Shown: positions 11,693-22,972 of the stretch, piece by piece
Layout: each line of letters starts with the position of its first letter
Numbering within the stretch: position 1 is the stretch's first letter
Source: Hexactinellida sp. DTS-2022
Lineage: Eukaryota; Porifera; Hexactinellida
Direction: 5' to 3'
Assembly: GCA_028753945.1 (NCBI GenBank)
Contig: JAPNXP010000007.1
Location: 3,534,001-3,598,000, forward strand
Length of the DNA: 64,000 nucleotides
The notes under the pieces: generated by a model
What the model was told of the DNA's origin: nothing
What the model saw: only the letters and a program-made list of their open reading frames with translations
Database searches by the model: none
Position numbers and translations under genes: made by a program

Positions 11693-11769
11693 TGTCTAAA
11701 TTTTGCATGTGCATTGCTCTAATTGAGATATTGTCCGAATTAGAGCAATGTACATGCAAAATTTAGACA
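11693..11769. repeat. Hairpin with 32-bp arms
   Basis: The arm 11693-11724 (TGTCTAAATTTTGCATG...) is the complement of 11738-11769 with one mismatch, and the loop is 13 bases. The open frames on both strands here are a by-product of the palindrome. No element was recognised. Confidence 0.7.
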
Positions 11770-11987
11770 GTAGAATTATAACTAACAATTTTCGTTTGCT
11801 TTTGTGCCAAAAAAGCAATTTAATAGAAACGAACCCTTCGGTTTTGGTCGAATTTCGACGGGTAACTAATTCGCAACATGGTCTGGGGTTTAAATATAAT
11901 AATATTTGCATTAAAAATTTGGATAAAGTGAATTCATAATCAGCATAAATAGTTGTTTTAATTTTAAAACATTAGGAAGTTAGTCAC

Positions 11988-12443
11988 TAGATTATCTGGA
12001 CAAAAGTATTCGACCACCCAACATTTTCCCAATGAAAATAGTACTTAGTAGGTTTAACAATGGATGATAGTGTATTCAAATTACATGAGATATTGCTATT
12101 TCGTTTACAAATTCGCATTCTGCGCATTCGAATTAACAATTATAGAAGCTTTCATTTCAATCCCTTTATGATTTGGTTAAAAATTACCATCCTGTGCCAC
12201 TATGCACCACTTTTCCCAAATTGACACTATGGGAGAGATGGGAACAGGTGGCACAAGTTGACATTTGAAGATGAAGCAAAGCATCTACAATGGGTAATTC
12301 GAATGCGTAAAATACGAATCTGAATTAAAAATAACAATACTATGTCATAAAGTATTAATAGATTGAACAAAATTATTAGGCCTACTACAGCACTATTTTC
12401 AAAGGGAAATGTTGGGTGGTCAATTACTTTTGTCCGGGTACTG
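11988..12443. repeat. Tc1/mariner-like MITE (GGACAAAAGTA...CCACCC ends)
   Basis: The left end CTGGACAAAAGTATTCGACC and the complement of the right end GGTCAATTACTTTTGTCCGG match over about 35 bp. The right end finishes in CTG before TA. The ends resemble Tc1-type termini. A 'gtgccac' phrase in the middle recurs near 16130 and 17240. Confidence 0.65.
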
Positions 12444-12777
12444 TAGCTTAATTTGTAATTTTAATAGATTTGCTTACCTCTTTTTGCAAACAACAAGAAG
12501 AAATATTTATATCAAAAGTTTTAACTTAATTTCCAAATAAGCATACTTGTCTACCTAAAATCCCCATTTGAAGCAAGCTTTCGCTTCATTTAATAAATCT
12601 TACTATTTTGTTTAGATATACTACAATAAATATCTATATTAGAAATGTATAAATGCCAAATTCGAAATCAGGCATACTTGTTTACAAATAATACCCCTTG
12701 GAAACTAGCTTCTAGGTTCATTTTGAATTTAATATTATGTACGTATACATATTTTTGTAAACAACAACAATCATTGA

Positions 12778-12925
12778 CAGGGACGGCGGAAGCCGTAATA
12801 AAGTGGTCAGGCCATGGCTTGACCGGCAAAACTAGTGACGCACGAGAGGTCATGCTATCGTTCTGATCCCTTGATAAAGTGGCTAGGTCATGACCTAACC
12901 GGTATGACCACTTCCGCCGGTCCTG
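12778..12925. repeat. Short MITE (CAGG..CGGCGGAAG ends)
   Basis: CAGGGACGGCGGAAG at the left and the complement of CTTCCGCCGGTCCTG at the right form inverted ends, with GTGGTCA...TGACCAC phrases inside. No clear 8-bp duplication is visible. The flanking sequences (12580-12690 and 12928-12975) resemble each other, suggesting a local duplication. Confidence 0.5.
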
Positions 12926-12977
12926 AATAAATATTCATATTAGAGATCTATAAATGAGAAATTCGTTATCAACATAC

Positions 12978-13396
12978 AAGGGTGGAGTTGGTTAACCGAT
13001 CCGAGGATACGGTTACAATTAAATTTCTCGCCACGGTAAACCGGTTAACCTCCCGTCCTTCTCAATACAATAAATCGTATAAAAATTTGATTATACTACA
13101 GAATAATTCTCAGCTGTATAAAGTATAATCGCATAAGTATATTAACTGATACATTTCGTGCTTTAGTAAATCTAAACCAATGTTGTCTAAGAAAATGTAT
13201 TAAGTAGTGATGAGAAATGGATTTAGGACTAAATATTCTGATGAAATTCAAAAATTTTAATACTTTATACATTAATTTCCAAATAAGTCTGCTTATATTA
13301 ACAGATCAGCTAACTGGTTACCGTAATAAAATCTCTAACCGTTAACCGATGTCAGCAACGGTTAACCGGTTAGCCGGTTAACCGAATCCAGCCTTG
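12978..13396. mobile_element. hAT-like MITE rich in GGTTAACCG
   Basis: The ends AAGGGTGGAGTTGGTTAACC and the complement of CCGGTTAACCGAATCCAGCC are inverted. The left duplication CAACATAC is at 12970-12977. The right duplication is split by the MITE at 13401-13909: CAAC at 13397-13400 and ATAC at 13918-13921. The inside carries repeated GGTTAACCG palindromes. Confidence 0.7.
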
Positions 13397-13400
13397 CAAC

Positions 13401-13909
13401 CAGGGAATGAAAGGTTCACGAACGAACTTATTGAACTTGAACTGAAAGAACTGAACGAGGGCTTTTAAGGGATTCACGGTGAACGAACTGAACGAACTGA
13501 ATTGAACGAACTAAACTGAATAAAGATAAATTACAAATATAGATCCATTAAATATAATAGGTGACTGCAAAAGTGCTGATTCTGGACATCCCTAGTGGAC
13601 TCATGTCTCTTAGCTTAGATTCTAGCTTCTTAGACTGAACTTAAAACAACTTGGAGGATCGAACAGTCTATCATAAACGGAATAGTCGAACCACTGACTG
13701 TAAACTGAACGAACTGAACTAAACGAATTGAACGGACTGAATGAACTTAATTGAACGGATTGAACGAACGCGGGTTAGCCCGTGAACGAACTGAACGAAC
13801 GCGGGTGGAGCTGAAGCTAGGAGGCGAACTTGAACGAACTGAACGTGCGTCAATTTGAGATGAACTGAATTGCGTCAATTCAGTCCGTTCGTGAACCTTT
13901 CATTCCCTG
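13401..13909. mobile_element. hAT MITE, CAGGGAATGAAAGG family, copy 1
   Basis: The ends CAGGGAATGAAAGGTTCACG and its complement are perfect over at least 24 bp and are flanked by an exact 8-bp duplication CTTGCAAC (13393-13400, 13910-13917). The interior is mostly iterations of GAACGAACTGAA, so the element looks like expanded subterminal repeats. A 249-bp relative is at 61004-61252. Eight-bp duplications are the hAT hallmark. Confidence 0.85.
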
Positions 13910-13921
13910 CTTGCAACATAC

Positions 13922-14399
13922 TTAGAACATTTGGGAGTTAGTTCAAATCTTAAATATAAATGCAGTTTATATTCCCATATATCACTAAAATACGTACAAT
14001 CAGGACAAACAAACAAACACACAAATAAAAACACAATCGAGTATTACTAATATAAGTAGATATAGCTAACTAAACATAATTAAACTGATTTCAACATGAA
14101 TTACAGTGAGCATTATGCTGACAAGACAAAATTCGGAAATATGTACAAATTGCTAACTGAATCGACATTCTGATTAAAGACTTGCGTTAATAATACTCCC
14201 ACCATGGATATTATACAATTGTGGGGTGATGCAAATTTGTTGGGGGTGTTATCATGACATGTTGACCTCAGTGAAAGATGACCCCCACCATGGGTGATAA
14301 TTAGTTAATACATTTATTGTTAAAAATATTTACATAAAGTGGAGGTGCTTCATTAGATCGAAGCAATTTTTGCGAGTACTTTGTTCAAATAAATACGAG
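13922..14399. other. No gene; possible retroposon tail
   Basis: At about 14000-14040, GACAAACAAACAAACACAC followed by AAATAAAAAC resembles the 3' tails of RTE/CR1-type retroposons. A similar tail is at 48090-48125. No reverse transcriptase coding is next to either. Confidence 0.35.
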
Positions 14400-14401
14400 T
14401 A

Positions 14402-14587
14402 CAGTAAACCTTTATAAAGTGAACACTCTGGGACAAGCCAAAACGTTCACTTTTGAGAGGTGTTCACTTTTCATGATTTATCACAATGTGTGTCTAAAGC
14501 AATGGGGAAAATTTGGGACCGAGGAAAAGTGTTCATATTTTGGAGTTGTTCATTTCTTGGAGGTGTTCACTTTTGGAGGTTTTACTG
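14402..14587. repeat. TA-target MITE (AAACCT...GTGAACAC ends)
   Basis: The left end CAGTAAACCTTTATAAAGTG and the complement of TGGAGGTTTTACTG are inverted, with flanking TA at 14400-14401 and 14588-14589. GTTCACTTTTGAGAGGTGT-type phrases repeat inside. Confidence 0.75.
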
Positions 14588-14589
14588 TA

Positions 14590-15596
14590 CTACATAACTT
14601 GGAATAGAAATTTACTATATTTAATTATATGAAAAAAAAATGTATTATGAGCAAAGAAAGAAAGAAATATATCAACTGAGCGTTATATTCGGCAAGGGTG
14701 TACCAAATGTTCAATGGTATTGCAACTATGTGTGCAGCAATGTGCGTAACAAGGCAGGAACACCCATGTCCTTGCAAGAGTCAACAGACATATTACACAA
14801 TTATTTCCTAACTGACTTGGGTTAGAGTACTCCTCATCAGAATACTAACTTCTCTGGTCGTGGTTGCCAAATGCAAAACTTATTAAATGAAGAAATTGCC
14901 ATGGTGATTATACTCCTTCAATCAAATTTTGTTTGGAAATCCCCCTAAGTTTGTAATATCTGATCTTTATTTTTCCTTGCAGGTGTAATCACTCTCCCTT
15001 GAGATAAACTACCAATCTCGATATCTACATCCAGCATGATTTCATTTATTGTTGAAATAAAAACCATATTCTGTGATTACTAGTCTTGACAATTTCTTTA
15101 AGTTTTGAATGATAGCTCACAGCTGAATTAATAGTTTGGATATTAATATAAAAAATTTAATTGTCTCAAGGTCCAATTTGATTTATCCAATGTATTTTGA
15201 AATATTTAAAATTTTTAGTAATATTGCCAAGGAAGGTATCTGAAGAAACTAAAAGTTGAGTTTATTAGAGCAGGAGGTAGGAATGGTATGACCAAAAGTT
15301 GTCTAATAAATCTTGTGACAGCAGAACTATTTGAAAAGTTTAACTTAGACTCTTGTTTTAGTCATATCCGATGAGTGAAGTGAAAACAGCATCCATAAAG
15401 CTATAGTATGTTAGTAAAACTTGTCTAAAAGATTCCTAGCAACTGGTTCCAAGTCTGCATAGATGCTGATAGATTAAAGCTTGGAACACACACTAACCAG
15501 CCGAAAGTGATTGAACAATAAGAATATTAATGCAGACACAATACTCGTAAGGGAACATATTAACGGCTGTTCAAACTATATGAATGACTATAGGTA
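14590..15596. other. Intron, no supportable gene
   Basis: A 61-codon open frame at 14640-14825 and a protein-like stretch at 15240-15372 (KKLKVEFIRAGGRNGMTKSC) were examined. Neither shows a recognisable family, and the second ends at a stop. The rest is AT-rich. Confidence 0.35.
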
Positions 15597-16080
15597 TAGT
15601 GGAGTCCGCTTAATTGGACAACTCCCCAAGAAACAAATCTTTTCCATAGAAGAAAATACTAAAAATTTCGGTTAATCGGGACAAACTAAAGTACTAAATG
15701 GGTTCAAAATTGGTGCTCGTCAATATAAAATTCATATTGAGGAGAAGAAATTCTAATAATTTTGATCAAATCTGATAAAGGGATAACAAAATAGGATCTA
15801 ATGTATTATTGATTTCCGAAAATGACAATTTACAAGAAGTAATGACCTGTGGTTCACGGATAGCGCCAACGGTCCCAAAAATATGAAGGTTACTACTGGG
15901 GTGTGAGTAGCCTCAGGGGTCTGCAGGCAGTGAAAAAATTCTCAAAACAGGTTTAAAACTGAAATTGCTGTAAATCGCCACTAGATCGCTAAATTATAGA
16001 ATTTTTTAGATTAATTGGAAAATCCGCTTTAATAGGACAAGAGGCCTGAAACAAACTTGTCTAAATAAAGCAGAGTACTG
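15597..16080. repeat. pogo-like MITE (GTCCGCTTAATTGGACAA ends)
   Basis: GGAGTCCGCTTAATTGGACA at the left and GTCTAAATAAAGCAGAGTACTG at the right are inverted ends, flanked by TA. The phrase GTCCCAATTAA/GGACAA recurs inside. A 525-bp relative lies at 36596-37120. Confidence 0.65.
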
Positions 16081-16271
16081 TATCTTACTATAGTTAAGAT
16101 TAAAAAAGATTGTGATTTGATCTCATTTGTGCCACTTGTGGACAAGTGGCACAACTGAAAATGTGGCCGTATGATAGTAGGAAAAATCATACTATTTTAA
16201 ATTAAGAATTTAGAGTAATTCGACAACGTAGAATTCAAATGACAAATCTGAATTCAAAAATACCTATTGAC

Positions 16272-16687
16272 CATAGGCGTAGAATTTGGGGACGATGGAA
16301 TTCAACGTTGAAGAATACCAACGCAAAGGAGTTAAAGTTTTTGATAATCCTGATGGATATAAGTATTTTTAAACAGAACGAAATAAATTGTGTTCACTTA
16401 AGATGCGTTCATTTTAAAAAAGGTTTCAAAGGGTCAGCTAAATTACATACTAATGTTATTTAATTTATCTGAAATCTTGCATTAAAATCGAAATGCAGGA
16501 AAAAGGCAACCACTTCTCGAGCTAACCTTAGTATTTTTTTTAAGAAATGACTAGGTTTGAGTAGTCACTTAAACATTGGGTATCTCGGCTTTGTAGATAG
16601 AAATTAATGGAAAATCGTCATTAGAAATATCTTATCTCGTCCCCCCCCTCAGACTTTTGCGATTCTAAGATAAGTTCTACGCCCATG
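16272..16687. mobile_element. MITE with CATAGGCGT ends and 8-bp duplication
   Basis: CATAGGCGTAGAATTTGGGG and the complement of TTCTACGCCCATG form the ends, with an exact 8-bp duplication CTATTGAC at 16264-16271 and 16688-16695. This points to a hAT-type element of the same end-type as 19775-19918. A C-run lies at 16641-16648. Confidence 0.75.
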
Positions 16688-16779
16688 CTATTGACTCATA
16701 ATAATCAAAAATTATTTATTTAATTAACTTAATATATAATTTATGAGATTAATAATTACATAAAATGAAAATTTGTATA

Positions 16780-16967
16780 GTCAGGTCTGCTTATTGTGAA
16801 CAATTTTCGTCTGCTTAGTATGAAAAACTTTATCATGAACAAGCCCTATGGTCCCAATTTAACAACTTAAATAGGGTTTGTATTAAGTTGAATTCGATCA
16901 TTATGAGTCTTTCTACAATTAAAACAATTTTTGGTCCCTTGAATGTTCATAATAAAAGAATCTGAAT
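16780..16967. repeat. Short TA-target MITE
   Basis: GTCAGGTCTGCTTATTGTGA and the complement of TTCATAATAAAAGAATCTGA are imperfect inverted ends flanked by TA. The inside is non-coding. Confidence 0.5.
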
Positions 16968-17792
16968 GTATACATACATTGAAGCTTCTAGCAGCACAAA
17001 AGATTTGTTTAACATGGTTATTATCATGGAAATTTAAAATTTTTTATCTTTATGGAGGTGTTAAATTCCTAAAGTATATACACTAAGCCACCAAAAATTT
17101 GAATAAGAGTAATTTTATTCCAGACAATATATTCTGTTAGTGTATTTACGGATATTTAAACTACTTTAAATATCTTGTTATACATATAAATAGCATAACA
17201 TTGTGATTTTAAGTCATTTTAATCCATTAACCATGAAGTGGCATGTGTCCATGCCACGTGCCACGTGGCACTTGTGGTATAAGTAGCACAGAAGATAATA
17301 ATAGCACCATTTATATATTTACACTATTATTTCTTTAAATTAATAATACGCGGATTAAACAACTTAGAAAAAAATCGTAGTGAATAAAAATACATAGCAG
17401 AATTACTCTACGTGGATAGTGACTAATCATTACAAAAGTCTTTCACTGAGGAACAACGAGACTGAATATTTTGATCAGAATAAATGTACAATTTTGATCA
17501 GAAAATCAATATAGAACTTTGATCAGAAAATGTAGAACTTTCATCAGAAAATTATTGTAGAATTTTGATAAAAAATATGGAGTTTGAATAAATAGACTAG
17601 TGCTCGTTGAAACTTATTAAAGCAGTTTTGAACAACGAATTACTTTTGTACTTTAAAACAGTTAAAGTACGAAATGAGGCTGACAATCCATCACGTTTGG
17701 TTTCTAAGAAAAATTAGTTATTCTGCAAGTATCCAAAAAAAAAAACTTATTAGAGTTCTAAAAATTCTCTTAATTTTAAGGACAATCTTATA
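16968..17792. other. Intron, no gene seen
   Basis: AT-rich. The palindromic phrase GCCACGTGCCACGTGGC (17257-17273) and iterated AACTTTGATCAGAAAAT-type phrases (17465-17575, four imperfect copies) are the only structure. Confidence 0.45.
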
Positions 17793-17891
17793 CAGTGGAA
17801 GCCGTTTATAAGCACATCATCGGGAACTGGACTTAATGTGCTTATATCTGATATGTTCTTATAACCGGTGTGCTTATATTCGACATCTACT
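17793..17891. repeat. TA-target MITE, TATAAGCACATCG family, copy 3 (short)
   Basis: CAGTGGAAGCCGTTTATAAG to ATTCGACATCTACTG, with TA at 17791-17792 and 17892-17893. At 99 bp it is the cleanest and shortest member of the family also at 3811 and 5774. Confidence 0.75.
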
Positions 17892-17893
17892 GT

Positions 17894-18502
17894 ACCCTAT
17901 ACACAGTCAGGCATACCACCTGGAAGTAGGCCATTTTTCTTATGTCAATAATCGAAAATAGTATTTAATTCTAAATTGAAGCGGAATATCCTATACGTAC
18001 TCAAAAATAAAAATAGCTCTAATACCCCACTTCTTTAGCCACAATTGGAATTAGTCCTAGGTGACTATACTAAAGGGCAGAAATAATAATTCAAAACCAC
18101 AAATGAAGAGTGTGTAAAATCACGCTTAATTCATAAAATAGATAAAACATGTACATTCTAACGACTTCGTTTTGTTGATACTATATACGAGTTTCATAAC
18201 ACCATAATTATTTATTCCTAGTCTTAGTTAATAACACACAAAATAATCACTTTCAATAATTTGCTAAATTTAGCATTATATATTTGATCCGTTAGTTGAC
18301 TATCAAGCCTCAAACTTAATCTGTCGCGTTCTGTGAAGTTATCTCGTAATGTTTATAAGATAGCATTTTAAATACTCTAATTAATAAAGGCATTCATAAA
18401 TTACAGAAATATTCAAAAAACTTCGTTTAGCTACCTCGAACTTAGTGGGTTACTTGTAATAACTATAAATTCCAAATTTTAGTTGTTTTTAAACAATGTG
18501 GT
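17894..18502. other. Intron, no gene seen
   Basis: AT-rich sequence with no coding frame, TIR pair or RNA gene that I can support. Confidence 0.4.
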
Positions 18503-18510
18503 TGCTTAGC

Positions 18511-18953
18511 CAGAGTAACCGCGTACGGCGTAATGTACGGTGCGGTACGGACTTAGTACGCAGATTATCCTTCCGTACCGTACTTACGCACTCGGTACGC
18601 ACTCCGTACGTACTTATTTAATGATAGTATAGAATCCTATCTTTTAGCACTTGATTCTTTTTTTAAATAGAATAATAAGTTATGTAAAATTATCAAGATT
18701 AACTATCCATTCTTGGTAGAAAATTCAACTTGCCTTTGTATTGGTTTGAACTTTGTGGTATTTTTAATTTTTATTGGGTTCTGTCTTTTCGAATTAGATC
18801 CTTGTTTATTAATTATTTTTAGAATTATAGAAATACTTGTATATATTGTTAACTTTCACAACGTATTATTGCGTACCGTACGACGTACCGTACGAAATAA
18901 TACGGTACGGAGACTCTCCGCACCGTACCGTACGAACGTACGTGGTTACTCTG
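18511..18953. mobile_element. hAT MITE made of GTACGGTACG repeats
   Basis: CAGAGTAACCGCGTACG and the complement of GTACGTGGTTACTCTG form the ends, with an exact 8-bp duplication TGCTTAGC (18503-18510, 18954-18961). Inside each end are overlapping GTACGGTACG/CCGTACCGTAC palindromes. The middle is AT-rich. Confidence 0.85.
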
Positions 18954-19174
18954 TGCTTAGCTGAATATTTTAAAGTTGGCATTCGAGTATTTAATTATTA
19001 GTTTTTCGATATTTTCTTTTGGAAGAATCTTGAGTAAATGATTTTAAATATATCTAACAAGCCATTAAGGGTACAGACCAACTTGTGTCCTAAATATGGA
19101 CCAAATGATTGCCAGTATAACTGAAATTCATCTAACATACCGGTAATCAAAATTTAGATGGTAATGTATTTTGA

Positions 19175-19560
19175 TGTTAGATAGCGCGTTTGCATACAAG
19201 GTCGCTTCGCGATAATGCACATCCACATACAAACGCTTCGTCGATCTTGCGTAGTTTCTACTTCTAGCAATAAATAATGCTCAAATAGTCAAATAATAGT
19301 CAAATTTACAATGTGAAATTTTAATGATCGACTCGTTATACGGTAATGAGTAAACACATGAACAATATGGCGTTGTCCGCAACATGTCCGCATCATTAAT
19401 GTACATGTTCTAGTAAAATTCAGATATTATCTCGTTGAGGATGCGAATTATGTGCGATTAAGTGAATTGCCAGATTTTCGTATTAACATGATGAAGTACC
19501 GTGGTAATTTGATAATGAATAAGAACTTTCGTTATTTTGGGTGAAGAATATATAGGCACT
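19175..19560 (-). repeat. Diverged Helitron fragment
   Basis: This resembles the 3' two-thirds of the Helitron family at 4861 and 19573 (TAGCGCG, GGTCGCTTCGCG, then TAATGAGTAA and TGCGATTAAGTGAATT) with many substitutions and no TC...5' end. Confidence 0.6.
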
Positions 19561-19774
19561 AATTAATATACACTAGCACGCTTCGCTTGCTAGGTCGCTT
19601 CGCGGCAGAACACAACAACACACCAACCGCTTCGTGGTTGGTGTGTGGTTTATATACTACTAATATTGATTATAAAGCGTAAATAGGCCTAAATAGTCAA
19701 ATTTAACAATGTGAAATTTTAGTGATTACGTCATCATGCGATAATGAGTAAGCATATTGGTGATCTGGTGTGAC

Positions 19775-19918
19775 CATAGGCGTCGTAACCCGCCCGGGTG
19801 CCCGGAAATGTCCGGGCGGCCCGGAAGGGTTGCCCCTATGCTACTAATACTATACCCGGATTTACCCGGAATTTCCGGGCGGCCCGAAGGATTGACCTTT
19901 GCGTTTACGACGCCTATG
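19775..19918. mobile_element. hAT MITE inside the outer Helitron
   Basis: CATAGGCGTCGTAA and the complement of TTACGACGCCTATG are perfect ends. The duplication GGTGTGAC is exact at 19767-19774 and 19919-19926. The empty site (CTGGTGTGACCAA) is visible in the inner Helitron and in the copy at 4861-5391. GC-rich CCCGG/CCGGGC phrases fill it. A decayed relative is at about 21560-21640. Confidence 0.85.
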
Positions 19919-20186
19919 GGTGTGACCAATGTGTCCGCATCATTAAGGTACATGTTCTATTAAATTTTCAGATTTTTATCTCTTCAAGGGCTCGAATTAT
20001 GTGCGATTAAGTGAATTTTCAGGGTTCTCGAAATGTGACAATGACGTCATAACATGTCGAGGTGTGAGAAATTTTGAGTGGAAACCTCAACTTGTTGGCG
20101 GGTGCCAAAAGTTACCCATATATGCCAAAAATCACATTTGGAAACCGTCCACTTTCTTCAATCAACTCGTAACATACTAACAAATA

Positions 20187-20699
20187 TCTATACTATTAAA
20201 AAGCCAAAGTGTATATGTGGGTGTGTGTATATATATATTTGTTTGTATGTTACGAGTTGATTGAAGAAAGTGGAAGGTTTCCAAATGTGATTTTTGGCAT
20301 ATAGGGGTAACTTTTGGCACCCGCCAACAAGTTGAGGTTTCCATTCAAAATTTCTCACATCTCGAAAAGTTATGACGTCACTGTCACATTTAGAGAACCC
20401 AGAAAATTCACATAATCGCACATAATTCGCGCCCTTTAAGAGATAAAAATCTGAAAATTAATAGAACATGGACATTAATGATGCGGACACGTTGGTCACA
20501 CCAGATCGCCACTATGCTAACTCATTATCGCATGATGACGTAATCACTAAAATTTCACATTGTTAAATTTGAGTATTTAGGCCTATTCACGCTTTGTAAT
20601 CAATGTTAGAAGTATATAAACCCACATACCAACCGCGAAGCGGTTGGTGTGTGTGGTTGTGTTCTGCCGCGAAGCGACCTAGCAAGCGAAGCGCGCTAG
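20187..20699 (+). mobile_element. Non-autonomous Helitron (inner)
   Basis: It begins TCTATACTATTAAAAAGCC after A (20186) and ends GCGCGCTAG before T (20700), the A/T insertion expected of Helitrons. It lies head to head inside another copy of its own family. Uninterrupted, at 513 bp, it gives the best picture of the family: no coding, a strong hairpin at about 20625-20660, and an AGCGCGCT palindrome at the 3' end. Confidence 0.85.
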
Positions 20700-20756
20700 T
20701 ATATATATATATACACACACACATATACAACCAGGCTTGTGTTTTAATAGCATAGA

Positions 20757-21032
20757 TAATGTATATTAATTTTCACGTTTCAAACTGATATTAAAAGTGA
20801 ATTGTAAGCATAGGTGTAGTAAATACGAGGGATGGACCTTCGGCCCCCCCACAATGAAATAAAGGGCGTCCCTATTGGCGAAGTACATTAAGGTTGGCGC
20901 TTCGGGCCTCTTGGCCAATAAAATCCTAGGACGTAGTATGAACTATTCTGGGTAAGTGTATTATCATTAATAATTGCCGACTGTACAGGGATAGTATCTA
21001 ATTTTCTGTTATGTAGAGGCGTGCAGGGATTA
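20757..21032. other. Repeat fragments, no gene
   Basis: A CATAGGTGTAGTAAAT phrase near 20811 resembles the CATAGGCGT-type MITE ends, but the right end is uncertain. At 20985-21030 CAGGGATAG/GCAGGGATTAC phrases pair with the sequence after 21383, suggesting an older element into which 21033-21379 inserted. Confidence 0.4.
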
Positions 21033-21379
21033 CAGTACACCCTCGCTAAACCGAAACTCCGCTAATCCAAAACCGCTATTCCGAACCCTCGCTATTCCGA
21101 ACAGGAGAAACCAAAATATTCTTCTAAAAAATGTGGGAAAAATCGTATATTACAATGGAAGTATAAAAAATATGTCTCAGGCAAGTATTTAAGGAGTACA
21201 TACACTAGTGTTTAGTGCGGATTAACAAGGTTTGTACAAGTTTAGTTCGTATTATCGAGATTCTCATTCATAGATTCCCATAGAAAATGCATTACTTCAC
21301 TAATCCGAACGAATTCACTAATCGGAACAGAAGATTTTTGAATCGGAACACCTCAGTTCGGATTAACGAGGGTGTACTG
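21033..21379. repeat. TA-target MITE (CAGTACACCCTCG ends)
   Basis: CAGTACACCCTCGCTAAACC and the complement of GTTCGGATTAACGAGGGTG, ending ACTG, are inverted. TA flanks at 21031-21032 and 21380-21381. AATCCGAAC phrases repeat inside each end, as in pogo-like elements. Confidence 0.75.
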
Positions 21380-22115
21380 TAATACTTTTGTACAGGGGTT
21401 TTTAGTTTCGACAAAAGAGATTAATTTTATTTATGTCAACATTAATAAATATAAATAGCATTATTGTATTTTTGCCATGCTGTCTCCATTGACAACATGA
21501 ATGCAAAACTTTTTGGTTACTTCAGCCAACTAAAATAGGTTGGCAGGTATGACTTATACACGGAGTTTACCCGGACTCCGGGAAGCTCCTCTGGGCCGCC
21601 CGGACATTTCCGGGTCCCGGTGGTTTACGAAGCATATGGTTGTGAGCAATTAGGTGGAATCCAACACTTTCAAAAATGTTAAAATTACGTCATAACTTTC
21701 ACATCTGAACTCATACAAAAATCGAATTTTCCAGGATTTGACCATTTCGTGCCACTGTGCAACCAGAATTCTGAAGTGAACTTATAGATTAAATGGGGGT
21801 GAGACATACATTAATTGAGAAACACAAATTTGTGCCAAGATGTGACCAAAAATATTAATAAAATAGTAGAGCCAGGTGCACTTCTGGAACTCATGTGGAT
21901 CAGAGGATGAGGATAAACTAAAGATAACTAACCAATACATTTATATTATAGCCAAAACTGGTAGTCGGCAAAGTAATGTGTTTCAATTTCATAAAAAAGG
22001 TAGAATCTTTCTAAATATGAGGCTACATAATATCCGCTCCATTTCCTCATAAAAACGAATTGAAAAGGTTAAAACTATCGGAATATGGAGAGAAATTTAC
22101 AGAATATCAACTCAC

Positions 22116-22445
22116 TTTTGTTGCAAATTGCCTGCATTGTATCAACTTTCTTTCAAACCAATTCCAAACTATTAATGAATAATCGTCTGATCCTGTTGAA
22201 AAATATGTATCGAAAGGGTGTATTGCCAATGCCCATAGTTCACCTTCTCCATGACCTTTCTCAAGTAGAATAGGGATGTCGTTTTTCAAATGAATTTGGA
22301 ATATCTCACTCTTACGGGTTCCGCCAATAATGGAATCGTTATTTAAATCCCAAGAAATAGAACGTATCTGAATATCGGGGTAACCAAATTCCGAACACTT
22401 AAGGTCAAATGATTTTATGCAGATGAAAGTAAAATGTTCCCACAT
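22116..22445 (-). CDS. EML5/6: EML5/6-like gene, exon B
   Basis: The acceptor is TTTTTTTAG before 22445 and the donor is ACAAAA/GTGAGT at 22116. The exon is 330 bp with complete codons at both ends. It contains YPDIQIRSISWDL, IIGGTRKSEIFQIHL, GHGEGELWALAIHP and STGSDDYSLIVWNW, which follow the EML pattern (LSIRSVCW, GTxDSEIFEV, GHCEGELWALxxHP, TGSDDxSVRLW). It continues DGTIK of exon A and runs into IRSV of exon C. The ten-kb intron that follows holds the Helitron nest and several MITEs. Confidence 0.92.
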
Positions 22446-22684
22446 CTAAAAAAAAGTAGAAATTATAAGACCAAAAAATTATCAAATATTATAATAATAA
22501 TTGATAAAACTGCATAAATGGTGAAAAGTATTGAATAAGCGAAATTCAACGGGTGTAGAAGCTTCAAAGGGATCAAACATGGGTATAGTAAACCTGCATA
22601 ATCCGAGGCTGTATCATCAGAATTAAGCAGAACCGACAATTTTCAATATCGCAATGTGAACTTACCAATTCATGTGACCCCGAG

Positions 22685-22972
22685 GGTGTGATACAGAGGG
22701 GGGGGGGCTCTGGGATTTCTCCCCCCCAACAAAAAGGTTCCCCCCAGGAAAGATACCCCCATCCCAGGAATTGACTTAACTTTGCCTCATAGTTATCAAA
22801 AAAAGGATAAGTAATTGCTAATATAAACAGGACTAAAGCATAGAATGATTATGCCAACTAAATACATTAATTTTGGCCTATGCATGCATATGCTGCGCCT
22901 TTATCCAAGGGAACAGTCTGTTTCTAGGAAAGTTTCCCCACCCAAGGAAAAATTTCTGTATCAAACCCAGGA
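22685..22972. repeat. Possible hAT MITE with G-run ends
   Basis: GAGGGTGTGATACAGAGG followed by a run of G at the left, and the complement of AAATTTCTGTATCAAACCC at the right, look like a pair of GGGTxTxATACAG ends as at 26834 and 31045. No target duplication was found. Confidence 0.45.

Larger units (their letters stand above)
19573..20756 (-). mobile_element. Non-autonomous Helitron (outer), interrupted twice
   Basis: The 5' end TCTATGCTATTAAAACACAA starts at 20756 on the minus strand, flanked by A. The 3' end CTAG is at 19573-19576, flanked by T. Two insertions split it: the plus-strand Helitron at 20187-20699 and the hAT MITE at 19775-19918 with its duplication. Without them it is about 520 bp, the size of the inner copy. 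The 3' hairpin (CCAACCGCTTCGTGGTTGG) is at about 19625-19643. Confidence 0.82.

Noticed and set aside
12645..12866. Overlapping open frames on both strands at 12645-12866
   Set aside because: They arise from the inverted-repeat MITE at 12778-12925 and flanking AT-rich DNA.
14640..14825. 61-codon frame MYYEQRKKEIYQ... as a small gene
   Set aside because: No family, no splice sites, and it lies in an intron next to a MITE.
18713..18964. 83-codon frame ending TVRRTVRNNTVRRLS
   Set aside because: The arginine-rich end is the GTACGGTACG repeat of the hAT MITE 18511-18953 read as codons.
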